The notes under the pieces are model-generated. The model worked only from the letters and a program-made list of their open reading frames with translations. It searched no databases and had not been told where the DNA came from. Of a stretch of DNA of 64,000 bases, positions 8,937-17,315 are shown in pieces. Origin of the DNA: Companilactobacillus pabuli. GTDB taxonomy: Bacteria > Bacillota > Bacilli > Lactobacillales > Lactobacillaceae. Both the position numbers and the translations under genes were made by a program. Location of the stretch: the NCBI RefSeq assembly GCF_014058425.1, contig NZ_CP049366.1, positions 2,232,001 to 2,296,000 of the forward strand, given 5' to 3'. How positions within the stretch are numbered: the stretch's first letter is position 1; every line of letters begins with the position of its first letter.

Positions 8937-9380
8937 ATGCCTGATATAAATTTAAGTCGGCCAATCCCTCTGAATGATCACTTGTGTTTCTCTTTATATG
9001 CAACATCACGTGCAATTCAGAAATTGTATCATGATGGGTTGAGTGAAAATGGACTAACTTATCCGCAGTATTTAGTCTTAGTGGCTCTGTATGAATATAA
9101 AGAACTAACAGTTAAGAAATTAGGGGCATTATTGTCTTTGGATTCAGGGACTTTAACGCCACTTTTGAAACGTTTGGAAAAAGAAGACTTAGTAATTCGT
9201 GAACGTAGTAAATCTGATGAACGAGTAGTTAATGTTCATTTGACAGATGCTGGAGTTCAAAAACGTGAATCTGTTAATGATCTTCCTAAGATTATGATAG
9301 AGAAGAGTGGTTTCACTGATGAAGAGTGGAATACTTTAGAAACTCTATCCAAAAAAATGTTTAAGAATATTACCAAGTAA
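8937..9380 (+). CDS. MarR-family regulator of the OhrR type
   Basis: A 147-aa winged-helix regulator. NDHLCFSLYATSRAIQKLY near the N-terminus keeps the single reactive cysteine found in one-Cys OhrR peroxide sensors, followed by LTYPQYLVLVALYE. The recognition helix and wing are LDSGTLTPLLKRLEKEDLVIRERSKSDERVV. In OhrR, oxidation of this Cys by organic hydroperoxides releases DNA. Start at ATG 8937: AAGGAGG lies 7 nt upstream, and GTG 8931 would be too close. No ohrA peroxidase gene is adjacent, so the target must be elsewhere or be its own promoter. Confidence 0.8.
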   Translation: MPDINLSRPIPLNDHLCFSLYATSRAIQKLYHDGLSENGLTYPQYLVLVALYEYKELTVKKLGALLSLDSGTLTPLLKRLEKEDLVIRERSKSDERVVNVHLTDAGVQKRESVNDLPKIMIEKSGFTDEEWNTLETLSKKMFKNITK

Positions 9381-9426
9381 AAAAATAACGTCATTCCTGT
9401 GATTGCAGGAGTGACGTTATTTTTTA
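9381..9426. terminator. Bidirectional terminator between the OhrR-type gene and nrdF
   Basis: AAAATAACGTCA...TGACGTTATTTT with inner CCTG/CAGG pairing, A run on the left and T run on the right. It serves both convergent genes. Confidence 0.85.
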
Positions 9427-10449
9427 TTTCAATTTTTTAACTTTGTCAAAAAGAGAACTGCCATTAGGTGTTTTATTATCGCCAGTTCTTCCAATATCGT
9501 AATCGGAATCTTTCATAGCTTCAACTTTACCCATTAAGTAGCCATTACCAACTTGTGAGAAGAAGTCGTGGTTACTAGTTCCAGTTGAGATACCGTTCAT
9601 AACGATAGGATTGACGTCTTCAGCGTTTCCATCAGGAAAGAGAGGTTCTTGACCAAGGTTCATTAGAGCTTTATTGGCGTTATAACGCAAGAAAACCATT
9701 ACTTCATCGACCCAGCCAACTTCTTTATAGAGATCACGAGTATATTTTTCTTCATTATCGTAAAGCGTATAAAGCAAATCGTACATCCAGTCTTTCATTT
9801 CGGCTTTTTTATCGTCGCTCAATTCATTGAAACCAAGTTGGAATTTATAACCGATGTAGGTTCCGTGGACTGATTCATCACGAATGATCAACTTGATGAT
9901 TTCAGCAACGTTGGCCAGCTTGTTGTTCCCAAGGTAGTACAAAGGCGTGTAGAAACCTGAGTAGAATAGGAAACTTTCTAGGAAAACACTAGCAACTTTC
10001 TTTTGAAGTGGATCACCATTTTGATAGATGTCATTGATGAACTTAGCTTTCTTTTGCAAATATTCATTATGGTCGGTCCAATCGAAGATTTCCTCAATTT
10101 CTTCGGCGCTGTTCAAAGTACTGAAGATAGAAGAATAACTCTTAGCATGAACGGATTCCATGAATTCGATGTTGTTGAAGACAGCCGTTTCCGCTTGAGT
10201 TCTAACATCTTTTAACATGGCTTGAATACCGTCTTGAGATTGTAAAGTATCTAGTAAAGTCAAACCACCAAAGACGTGACCGACAACTGTTTGTTCCGCA
10301 GGACTTAAAGTGCGCCAGTCGTCTAAATCATTGGAAAGAGGAATTCTCGTATCGAGCCAAAATTGTGAAGTTAACTTTTCCCAAGTTTCCTTGTCGATTT
10401 GGTCTTCAAGCTTATTCCAGTTCATTGACTTGTAATATGTATCAACCAT
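9424..10449 (-). CDS. nrdF: Ribonucleotide reductase class Ib, beta subunit
   Basis: A 341-aa diiron/dimanganese radical subunit. The metal-ligand set is visible: LLDTLQS (Asp), NNIEFMESVHAKSYS (Glu, His and the radical Tyr), VFLESFLFY (Glu) and IIRDESVHGTYI (Glu, His). The start is ATG 10449, preceded by AGGAGGAAAT; a longer frame upstream runs into nrdE and is not used. It delivers the radical to NrdE for reducing ribonucleotides to deoxyribonucleotides. It is the last gene of nrdHIEF, 13 nt after nrdE. Confidence 0.93.
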   Translation of the reverse strand: MVDTYYKSMNWNKLEDQIDKETWEKLTSQFWLDTRIPLSNDLDDWRTLSPAEQTVVGHVFGGLTLLDTLQSQDGIQAMLKDVRTQAETAVFNNIEFMESVHAKSYSSIFSTLNSAEEIEEIFDWTDHNEYLQKKAKFINDIYQNGDPLQKKVASVFLESFLFYSGFYTPLYYLGNNKLANVAEIIKLIIRDESVHGTYIGYKFQLGFNELSDDKKAEMKDWMYDLLYTLYDNEEKYTRDLYKEVGWVDEVMVFLRYNANKALMNLGQEPLFPDGNAEDVNPIVMNGISTGTSNHDFFSQVGNGYLMGKVEAMKDSDYDIGRTGDNKTPNGSSLFDKVKKLK

Positions 10450-10462
10450 TAAAAATTTCCTC

Positions 10463-12640
10463 CTAGATTGAGCAGCTTTCGCATTCGTTACTGCCGATTT
10501 CGTCATTGTTTTCAGTGAAAGTTCTGACATAATAAAGTGATTTGATGCCCTTGTAATAAGCATAGTTACGCAAAATACTTAGATCACGAGTTGTTTGCTT
10601 AGTTTCCGTGGCACCTTTCCAGTCATATAGGCCAGCAGGAATTTCTGAACGCATGAATAAAGTCAAACTCATTCCTTGATCAATGTGTTCTTGAGCTGAA
10701 GCGTAAGTATCGATAACTTCACGCATATCAGTATCGTAAGCTGACTTGTAATACTTGATCGTGTCGTTACTCAAGAAAGGAGCAGGGAAGTATAACTTAC
10801 CATTTTTCTTTTCTTGGCGTTCTTCGACTAAACGAGTTACTGGTTGCAAACTGGCACTAGTATTGTTGATGTAAGAAATAGAACCAGTTGGGGCAACGGC
10901 CATACGATAAGCGTTGTAAAGACCATCTTTAGCAACTTTGTCCTTCAAAGCAGCCCAATCGGCTGTTGATGGAATAAAGATATTTTTGAAGAGATCCTTA
11001 ACTGTATCTAATTTTGGAGCATAACTGTTAGCTAAATACTTGTCGAAATATGAACCATCAGCGTATTTAGATTTTTCAAAGTTAGCAAAGGTTTCGTGAC
11101 GTTCTTTAGCAATGTTGTTACTTTCGACTAAAGTCCAGTAATTGAGCAACATGAAATAGACATTGATGAATTCAATTGCTTCTGGAGAACCGTATTCGAG
11201 GTGATGGCAAGCTAAGAAAGTATGCAAGCCCATGGCACCTAAACCGATAGCGTGACTGAGTTTATTTCCATTTTCAACTGGAGGTACAGCAGTGATATTT
11301 GAAGCGTCACTGACAAAAGTAAGTGCTCGAGTCATGGAACGGATTGACTTACCAAAGTCGGGACTTTCCATCATATTTAAAATGTTAGTTGAACCGAGGT
11401 TACAGCTGACATCGGTACCCAATTTCAAATATTCTTGAGCATCATTTAATTCAGAAGGTACCTGAACTTGTTGAATTTCGGTACAAAGGTTACTCATGAT
11501 AACTTTACCGTCGATAGGGTTGGCGCGGTTGACAGTATCGATATTCAAGACGTAAGGATAACCAGATTCTTGTTGAAGTTTACTGATTTCATCCTCTAGT
11601 TCACGAGCAGGAATCTTGTACTTCTTGATACGGTCGTCGTTGACCAAATTGTCGTATTCTTTGGTGATGTCAACATATGAGAAAGGTACACCGTAGACTT
11701 TTTCAACTGAATAAGGGCTAAATAAATACATGTCAGCGTTGTTACGGACTAATTCATAATACTTATCAGGTACGATCACACCGAGGGATAAAGTTTTAAC
11801 ACGGACTTTTTCATCGGCATTTTCTTTTTTAGCAGATAAGAAATCGATAATGTCAGGGTGGAAGACGTTCAAATAGACGGCTCCGGCACCTTGTCTTTGG
11901 CCTAGTTGATTACTGTAACTGAAACTATCTTCGAGTAATTTCATAACTGGTAAAACACCAGATGATGAGTTTTCAACACCTTTAATAGGTGAACCGGATT
12001 CACGTAAGTTAGATAGAGTAATTCCGACACCACCACCGATACGTGATAGTTGCAAGGCACTATTGATTGTTCGACCGATACTGTTCATGTCGTCAGTTAC
12101 TTGTAATAGGAAACAAGAAACGTATTCACCACGACGTTTTCTACCAGCATTCAAAAATGAAGGTGTTGCGGGTTGATAACGTTGAGCAATCATTTCTGTG
12201 GCTAAGGCTTTAGCTAAATCTTGGTTACCATTAGCATACAAAAGGGCATTAAAAAGAATCCTCATTTCGTAATTTTCCAAATAGAGGTCGCCGTCATTTG
12301 TTTTGAGAGCATATTGGTTGTAAAACTTGTATGCTGCCATAAATGATTGGAATTGGAAATGTTGGTCTAGTAAGTCGTGGTATAAGTCTTCGATAAATGA
12401 TAAAGGATACTTATCAATGACGGGCTTTTCGATGTAGTCACCATCAATTAGGAAATCGATGTGGTCTTTGAAAGTATCAAATTTTTTCGTATTAGGTTGA
12501 ACATTTTCTTTAAAGAAGGCTTGAACAGCTTCTTTATCCTTGTTCAAAGGAATCTTACCATCAACGGGGATGTTGATTTCGTTATTCAATTTGAAATAAC
12601 TGAGTTTAGTTGCATCGAGGTTATTTAATCCCAATTTCAT
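10463..12640 (-). CDS. nrdE: Ribonucleotide reductase class Ib, alpha subunit
   Basis: A 725-aa catalytic subunit. It shows the N-terminal helical region, the active-site stretch with LCTEI and VSCNLGSTNIL, the radical-transfer region near RNYAYYKGIKSLYYVRT, and a C-terminal redox pair in CESCSI that is re-reduced by NrdH. Length is normal for NrdE. Its start overlaps the end of nrdI by 20 nt, showing translational coupling. It works with NrdF and NrdI (MnIII-Y cofactor assembly) in the cytosol. Confidence 0.95.
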   Translation of the reverse strand: MKLGLNNLDATKLSYFKLNNEINIPVDGKIPLNKDKEAVQAFFKENVQPNTKKFDTFKDHIDFLIDGDYIEKPVIDKYPLSFIEDLYHDLLDQHFQFQSFMAAYKFYNQYALKTNDGDLYLENYEMRILFNALLYANGNQDLAKALATEMIAQRYQPATPSFLNAGRKRRGEYVSCFLLQVTDDMNSIGRTINSALQLSRIGGGVGITLSNLRESGSPIKGVENSSSGVLPVMKLLEDSFSYSNQLGQRQGAGAVYLNVFHPDIIDFLSAKKENADEKVRVKTLSLGVIVPDKYYELVRNNADMYLFSPYSVEKVYGVPFSYVDITKEYDNLVNDDRIKKYKIPARELEDEISKLQQESGYPYVLNIDTVNRANPIDGKVIMSNLCTEIQQVQVPSELNDAQEYLKLGTDVSCNLGSTNILNMMESPDFGKSIRSMTRALTFVSDASNITAVPPVENGNKLSHAIGLGAMGLHTFLACHHLEYGSPEAIEFINVYFMLLNYWTLVESNNIAKERHETFANFEKSKYADGSYFDKYLANSYAPKLDTVKDLFKNIFIPSTADWAALKDKVAKDGLYNAYRMAVAPTGSISYINNTSASLQPVTRLVEERQEKKNGKLYFPAPFLSNDTIKYYKSAYDTDMREVIDTYASAQEHIDQGMSLTLFMRSEIPAGLYDWKGATETKQTTRDLSILRNYAYYKGIKSLYYVRTFTENNDEIGSNECESCSI

Positions 12641-13001
12641 TCACTACTTTCTTAAAATTTTCGACATCTTTAGTTGTTCCATTGAATTCGAACTCGAAGA
12701 CGACAGGAACATTCAAAGCGGCAGCGATGTCTTTAGCTGTGTGGTTATAGAGGGTGTTGAAGTTGCGGTTTCCCCCACCAGCTACACCGACGCAATTTTT
12801 AGCATTATCTTCATATTGAAGAAAATCGATCACTGGGTCCATCATGTCGTCATCATAAGAAGGCACGATGAGAATAAATGACCGACCCATTTGATAAAAC
12901 GGATCGGCATCGGTTATTTCATATCCATCTATTCCCAACTTGTCAACAAAACGCTTAGTTTGGCCAGTGATAGAGTAGTAGGCTAAGTTCACTTTATCCA
13001 A
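12621..13001 (-). CDS. nrdI: Flavodoxin-like NrdI
   Basis: A 126-aa flavodoxin-fold protein with LAYYSITGQTKRFVDKL (FMN phosphate loop) and the NrdI signature VAGGGNRNFN. It supplies an oxidant for building the dimanganese tyrosyl cofactor of NrdF. The start codon is TTG and overlaps the end of nrdH by 8 nt; its own end overlaps nrdE. Confidence 0.92.
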   Translation of the reverse strand: MDKVNLAYYSITGQTKRFVDKLGIDGYEITDADPFYQMGRSFILIVPSYDDDMMDPVIDFLQYEDNAKNCVGVAGGGNRNFNTLYNHTAKDIAAALNVPVVFEFEFNGTTKDVENFKKVVNEIGIK

Positions 13002-13224
13002 CTAATTCCTTTAAGCTGTCTGGACGGAAACCGACGATTGGGTCCATTGCTTCATTCATAACGACAGGAACACTTTGGAAACCTTGTTGTTTTAGAGCAT
13101 CAAGATATTGTGGATTTTGATTGATATTTCTTTCTTCAAAAGGTACATTATGTTCCTTTAGATATCTTTTAGTCATGCGACATTGCATGCAATTGTTTTT
13201 GCTATAGACGATTACGTTGTTCAT
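12994..13224 (-). CDS. nrdH: Glutaredoxin-like NrdH
   Basis: A 76-aa thiol reductant with the N-terminal redox motif CMQC (IVYSKNNCMQCRMTKRYL) and the C-terminal GFRPD of NrdH redoxins. It reduces the C-terminal disulfide of NrdE. Start at ATG 13224, with GAGAGGAAGT 6 nt upstream. It is the first gene of the nrd operon and lies directly behind two NrdR boxes. Confidence 0.92.
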   Translation of the reverse strand: MNNVIVYSKNNCMQCRMTKRYLKEHNVPFEERNINQNPQYLDALKQQGFQSVPVVMNEAMDPIVGFRPDSLKELVG

Positions 13225-13275
13225 AGTATTACTTCCTCTCATATTCTCATTTAGTATAATCATTAAAAAATATAA

Positions 13276-13325
13276 ACACAATATATTGTGCTCGTTGTAA
13301 CGGATATATACACGATATAGCGTGG
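13276..13325 (-). promoter_or_regulatory. Two NrdR boxes and nrdH promoter
   Basis: ACACAATATATTGTGC (13276-13291) and ACACGATATAGCGTGG (13310-13325) match the NrdR box and stand 34 bp centre to centre, about three helical turns, as usual for NrdR repression. On the minus strand TTACAA (13300-13295) and TTTATA (13276-13271) with an 18-nt spacer could be the promoter; the first box would lie inside the spacer. Confidence 0.85.
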
Positions 13326-13489
13326 TTATACTGTCATTACAAAAAACGCGCAAACTAGTATGCCCACAGAATTTGTATCGTTTTGCATCTCTATTTCAAT
13401 TATTTTTTCGATTCGTGGTAAAATTAGCGTAATGACTATTATAAAGTTATGAAGTGTTTAAGACAATTAATTTTAGTTGGGAGAAGACT

Positions 13490-14116
13490 ATGAATTCTTG
13501 GAATTTTGTAGGAATTATAGCGTGGATCATTGTAATTGCGCTCTTAATTTTTGTTGTATTCAATATTAGAAATCGTCATTTAAATATTTTAGTTGTTAAA
13601 AAGGGAAAAATTACTTGGAAGACGATTTTGACAGATCTGCTAGAAATTGTAGTAATAATTTTAATGGTCAGTGGACTCTTGTATACGAGCTTATTTACGA
13701 GAGTTGATTTGACTGATAAAGAAGCTGTATCAGTCTCGTACAAGTATGATCCGATGATCGTACAAACGACTGAAGACGGTCAAGGATACTATGTAAAAAT
13801 CGATAAGAAACAATCTAACTCCAGTACTGATGTGTATCAATATTGGTTGAACAACTCGACTTATACTGTTTCTAGTCGTGATTCAACTATTTCAGATGCT
13901 ACCTTGCCATTTACGGTTTCTGGCATCCATTTAGACTGGCCAATGAAGAAGATTAGAAAACTAGATTCTAAATATCAATATGCTTATGTAATTACTGTAC
14001 AAGCTAAATATAAGAATAATTTCATCAATGGTTTAGGTTTGAAAGCTAACCGCTACGCTATGGAATATCGTGTTTTGAGAGTTCCAGCTAGATCATTTAT
14101 TGAAGTTGAAAAATAA
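13490..14116 (+). CDS. Membrane protein of unknown function
   Basis: A 208-aa protein with two N-terminal membrane helices (about residues 4-27 and 48-67) and an outside beta-rich domain of about 140 residues (YYVKIDKKQSNSS, YTVSSRDSTISD). The design suggests a membrane-anchored sensor or surface domain. I recognise no characterised family. The start is ATG 13490 behind GGGAGAAG; a frame 12 codons longer lacks a ribosome site. It is monocistronic and followed by its own terminator. Confidence 0.7.
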   Translation: MNSWNFVGIIAWIIVIALLIFVVFNIRNRHLNILVVKKGKITWKTILTDLLEIVVIILMVSGLLYTSLFTRVDLTDKEAVSVSYKYDPMIVQTTEDGQGYYVKIDKKQSNSSTDVYQYWLNNSTYTVSSRDSTISDATLPFTVSGIHLDWPMKKIRKLDSKYQYAYVITVQAKYKNNFINGLGLKANRYAMEYRVLRVPARSFIEVEK

Positions 14117-14121
14117 TTAAG

Positions 14122-14158
14122 AAATCCCACTAGATTTTTGTTCTAGTGGGGTTTTTAT
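14122..14158 (+). terminator. Intrinsic terminator
   Basis: CCCACTAGA and TCTAGTGGG form the stem with a short T-rich loop, followed by GTTTTTA. Confidence 0.85.
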
Positions 14159-14245
14159 TCGATTTTGATATAAACGGTTATTTATGGTAAAAATTCTCGT
14201 ACCTCATGATAGACTAATGTTTATCTTGATACGAGGGGATTTTGA

Positions 14246-15175
14246 ATGAAAAAAGAGTGGGGCTTAGTAGTAATCCTTGTAGTATTTTTTGTTGGGGGAT
14301 GTTCTCAAGTGAAACATCACCCTCAAAGGAAGGCTAATGTTACTAAAAAGAGTGTTGAGAAGACTTTAGATTTTACCAAAGGAATTCCAGGACAGCTTCA
14401 GAATACTTTTTATCAGTATTCGACTAGTGATGCTTCGGATGAAAGTGATCAATTGTCAGAATTGATAATTAAATCAGATGAAATATTACTCAATGACTTA
14501 ACTAGTGATCAGGAAACTGAAGAATTATCTGACGTTTCGTATCGTCGTTTGAAAAAGAACACTTATGTACTATACAATGGAAATCTGTTTCGAAAGATTC
14601 GTTTATTGGATAATCAAGATTTAGAATTATTTGAAAGTAGGGATGATTATCAAGTAGCGCTGAAATCTTTGGATAAGAAACTATATCATTTAGGTTCTTT
14701 ACCAGATGGGTTGCGCTTGTCCCCGAAAGATTTAGATAATAAATACTACGTTAATAGTTTGGATTTTCGGGATTATATTAGTTTCAATACTGGAGTTCGT
14801 AATTCTTATGAAGCAATAGTTCAGAGTGACGGTTCATTGCAATTTCCGCGGTATTTTCATACGGAGGTTTTGATTAAGAATGGTAAATACGTGTTAAAAA
14901 CTTTGAATCTTAATGACGCCTCGACTGAATATTACGTTACTTTTTCTAAAAAATCGACTACTTGTTTGAAGGATGATGCAACGAACCAATTGTATTATTT
15001 GGAAAAGGATCCTAAACAACAAGCTTTAAAAAAGATGGGGATTGAAGAACCAACTAGTGAATATTATCAAAGGCCAAATAATAAGATAGAATCCAAGACG
15101 TATGATTTTGCAGACGACCGAGATGACGATTATTATGATACTTATGATGACTTTGACTTAAATGAAGGTGACTAA
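14246..15175 (+). CDS. Lipoprotein of unknown function
   Basis: A 309-aa protein with a type II signal peptide: charged MKKE, a hydrophobic core and lipobox VGGC (Cys at about residue 19). The mature part is polar. It ends in a very acidic Asp/Tyr-rich tail (DDRDDDYYDTYDDFD). No known domain is evident. The ribosome site is CGAGGGG. It would be tethered to the outer face of the membrane. Confidence 0.7.
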   Translation: MKKEWGLVVILVVFFVGGCSQVKHHPQRKANVTKKSVEKTLDFTKGIPGQLQNTFYQYSTSDASDESDQLSELIIKSDEILLNDLTSDQETEELSDVSYRRLKKNTYVLYNGNLFRKIRLLDNQDLELFESRDDYQVALKSLDKKLYHLGSLPDGLRLSPKDLDNKYYVNSLDFRDYISFNTGVRNSYEAIVQSDGSLQFPRYFHTEVLIKNGKYVLKTLNLNDASTEYYVTFSKKSTTCLKDDATNQLYYLEKDPKQQALKKMGIEEPTSEYYQRPNNKIESKTYDFADDRDDDYYDTYDDFDLNEGD

Positions 15176-15178
15176 AAA

Positions 15179-15207
15179 AGCAGTATTCCGATAAAGGAAC
15201 ACTGCCT
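15179..15207 (-). terminator. Terminator of the small DUF2187-like gene
   Basis: GCAGTGTTCC and GGAATACTGC pair on the minus strand, followed by six T. On the plus strand there is no T tail, so it works for the minus-strand gene. Confidence 0.75.
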
Positions 15208-15217
15208 AAGGTATTAA

Positions 15218-15427
15218 TTATTTAGCTTTTTTGATCTTTTTGATGCTGACAACGATCTTATTGTTCAATTCCATTTTGTTGGAGTTATCTTTAGGATCAT
15301 TTTTGACAATTTCCATCAAAGCTGAATGTTCATAAATCTTTTCAACTTTACCTTGGAATGGATAATCCATATCTTCATCAACGGAGCAATCGTAAACATT
15401 ACCAACTTTTAGGTCTTCAATTTTCAT
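15218..15427 (-). CDS. Small basic protein, possibly DUF2187/KOW-like
   Basis: A 69-aa cytosolic protein of SH3-like beta pattern: LKVGNVYDC, YPFQGKVEKIYEHSALMEI, then KIVVSIKKIKK. This resembles the short KOW-like DUF2187 proteins of Firmicutes, but I am not certain. The ribosome site GAGGAGAC precedes ATG 15427. It is transcribed alone and ends in its own terminator. Confidence 0.65.
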   Translation of the reverse strand: MKIEDLKVGNVYDCSVDEDMDYPFQGKVEKIYEHSALMEIVKNDPKDNSNKMELNNKIVVSIKKIKKAK

Positions 15428-15511
15428 ATGTAAAGTCTCCTCGGATTAATTAATTAACAGATTAGTATAATAATATAGTAGAAGAAATATTTCAAATTAT
15501 AGGAGTCCAAG

Positions 15512-16075
15512 ATGGATAAAAAGATTATTGTTATAACCGGTGCCAGCGGAACCGGCAAGACTACCATTAGTAAATATCTGCAAGATACTTATCATATACC
15601 AAGTGTTATTACTCACACTACTAGATTACCACGTGCAGGCGAAAAAAGCGGGATTGACTACTATTTTGAGACAAAAGAAAGCTTTTTAAAGAACCATTAC
15701 CTAGAAAAAGTCGAATATAGTGGCAATTGGTATGGTTCTTCAGAAGAAAGCCTTAAAAAAACTTGGGAGAAATATGATACAGCAAGCATCGTTGTCGATA
15801 CTCAAGGTGCTATTTCATATAAAAAGAAGTACGGTAAAAATGCAGTCGTGATTTTCTTAGAGGTCGATTTGGAAACTGTGACAAAACGTCTGGAGAACCG
15901 TGGCGATGAAACTCATCGTCTTAAAGCCCGAATTAATAGTGATGAATTCCAACGAGATCTGCAAATTCCTGACGAATTATCAGGCAAATGCTATAAGATT
16001 ATTAACAAAAACATCGAAAAAACCAAAGAAAACGTCAACAAAATACTAAAAAACGAAAAAATTAATAAAAAATAA
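15512..16075 (+). CDS. Guanylate kinase-like P-loop protein
   Basis: A 187-aa protein with the guanylate kinase outline: P-loop GASGTGKT at residues 10-17, GMP-binding THTTRLPRAGEKSGIDYYF and VEYSGNWYGSS, then SIVVDTQGA. It is shorter than a usual Gmk (about 205 aa) with a Lys-rich C-terminus and a shifted lid region (RLENRGDETH). It may be a second, diverged guanylate kinase; the housekeeping gmk normally sits with rpoZ/priA, absent here. A clear AGGAG precedes the ATG. Confidence 0.75.
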   Translation: MDKKIIVITGASGTGKTTISKYLQDTYHIPSVITHTTRLPRAGEKSGIDYYFETKESFLKNHYLEKVEYSGNWYGSSEESLKKTWEKYDTASIVVDTQGAISYKKKYGKNAVVIFLEVDLETVTKRLENRGDETHRLKARINSDEFQRDLQIPDELSGKCYKIINKNIEKTKENVNKILKNEKINKK

Positions 16076-16082
16076 TTTCACA

Positions 16083-16128
16083 AGAAAGCGCTAATCATTG
16101 ATATATCAGTGATTAGCGCTTTCTATTT
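16083..16128 (+). terminator. Long-stem terminator after the guanylate kinase-like gene
   Basis: AGAAAGCGCTAATCA (16083-16097) pairs fully with TGATTAGCGCTTTCT (16110-16124), followed by ATTTTG. Confidence 0.8.
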
Positions 16129-16279
16129 TGTGAATAACAAAGTGTAACATTCTTATTCAATTGCTGTAACAATTCTGCAATATTCATAGAGTATTATAGT
16201 CATCGTTGAGTGATAAGAAATTAATAATTAATAAAAATTTAAAAAATTAAAAAGCAAATTACTACGGGGGATTTCAATT

Positions 16280-17002
16280 TTGAATACAAACGTTAAAAAA
16301 AGTCTAGTTTCATTTACAGCAGCTGCTGCATTGGCAGTTACAGGTTTAGGTCTATCAAACGCTACTACAACTAAAGCCGCAACACAAATCGTTACAGAAA
16401 ATGTTCCTTCAGTTGTAACAACAAAGAACATGGCAATGCTTTACACATCACCATCATCATCAGCTAAGACTGCTGGTCGTGCTTTAGCTTCAAATAGTGC
16501 ATGGCGTGTTGGTGAAGCTGCTAAAGATGACCAAGGTAACATGTGGTATCTTGTTGCTACAGACGAATGGGTTAAGGGTAGTGATGTAACTACACAAACA
16601 GCTACTACACAAGCTGCATCAAACTCAGACACAACTTCAGCTTCAACTGCTGACAGTGTTATCAGTACTGCAAAACAATACTTAGGTACACCTTATGTAT
16701 GGGGTGGTAAGACACCTGCAGGATTTGACTGCTCAGGTTTCACATCATACGTATATCAACAAGCAACTGGTAAGAGCATTGGTTCATACACAGTAGCTCA
16801 AGAATCTGCTGGTACACAAGAAGCTGTTTCTCAAGCATCAGCCGGAGATCTATTGTTCTGGGGTAGCAAAGGTTCAACTTACCACGTAGCTATCTACTTA
16901 GGTAACAACCAATACATCGCTGCACCACAACCAGGCGAATCAGTTAAGATTTCAACAATCTCAAGCTACTTCATGCCTTCATTCGCTGTTAAGGTTCTAT
17001 AA
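16280..17002 (+). CDS. Secreted NlpC/P60 peptidoglycan hydrolase
   Basis: A 240-aa secreted enzyme. The signal peptide (residues 1-34) ends near TKAA. Residues about 45-105 form an SH3-like wall-binding region (NMAMLYTSPSSSAKT ... WYLVATDEWVKGSDV), then a Thr/Ser/Ala linker (104-123), then a C40 peptidase domain with Cys151 in GFDCSGFTSYVYQ and His202 in TYHVAIYLGNNQY. NlpC/P60 enzymes cut gamma-D-Glu to diamino-acid bonds in stem peptides during cell separation. The start is TTG with ACTACGGGGG 9 nt upstream. Codon use is highly biased, suggesting strong expression. Confidence 0.9.
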   Translation: MNTNVKKSLVSFTAAAALAVTGLGLSNATTTKAATQIVTENVPSVVTTKNMAMLYTSPSSSAKTAGRALASNSAWRVGEAAKDDQGNMWYLVATDEWVKGSDVTTQTATTQAASNSDTTSASTADSVISTAKQYLGTPYVWGGKTPAGFDCSGFTSYVYQQATGKSIGSYTVAQESAGTQEAVSQASAGDLLFWGSKGSTYHVAIYLGNNQYIAAPQPGESVKISTISSYFMPSFAVKVL

Positions 17003-17032
17003 TATAAATTCAAAATTTAAATCATTCGCATT

Positions 17033-17060
17033 GGATCATCCGTTTGGATGGTCCTTTTTT
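17033..17060 (+). terminator. Terminator after the NlpC/P60 gene
   Basis: GGATCATCC and GGATGGTCC (one G-T pair) followed by six T. Confidence 0.85.
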
Positions 17061-17270
17061 GATGGAGAAAATTATGAAGTTAGGAAAATGCTCAGAGATT
17101 CCTAGGCTTGTTCCGCTCTCTCATTTAAATGGGCTACGAGATACAGATGTCTGTGCTTTGCTACGCTATGAAAATCATCCACAAGCCCAGGTACCGTGGA
17201 TAATTCCCATAGCTAGGCAAATGCTCAACATCTAGACGTCTCTCTCCGCCCTCTATTTCAAAAATTCTTC
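17061..17270. other. Structured non-coding stretch, function unknown
   Basis: An open frame of 63 codons crosses this stretch, but its composition and lack of a ribosome site argue against a gene. Several self-complementary segments exist: CTAGGCTTGT (17102-17111) with ACAAGCCCAG (17181-17190), ACAGA/TCTGT near 17145-17155, and ATCCAC/GTGGAT around 17177-17201. The word ATGCTCA appears near both ends. It differs from the five-copy repeat described elsewhere. Confidence 0.4.
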
Positions 17271-17315
17271 ACATTTTATTACAATTTTATTCGTATTTGT
17301 AAGTTATTATTTAAC

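Noticed and set aside
17044-17235. 63-codon plus-strand open frame after the NlpC/P60 terminator
   Set aside because: It starts within the terminator T run, has no ribosome site, and its residues look like translated structured non-coding DNA.
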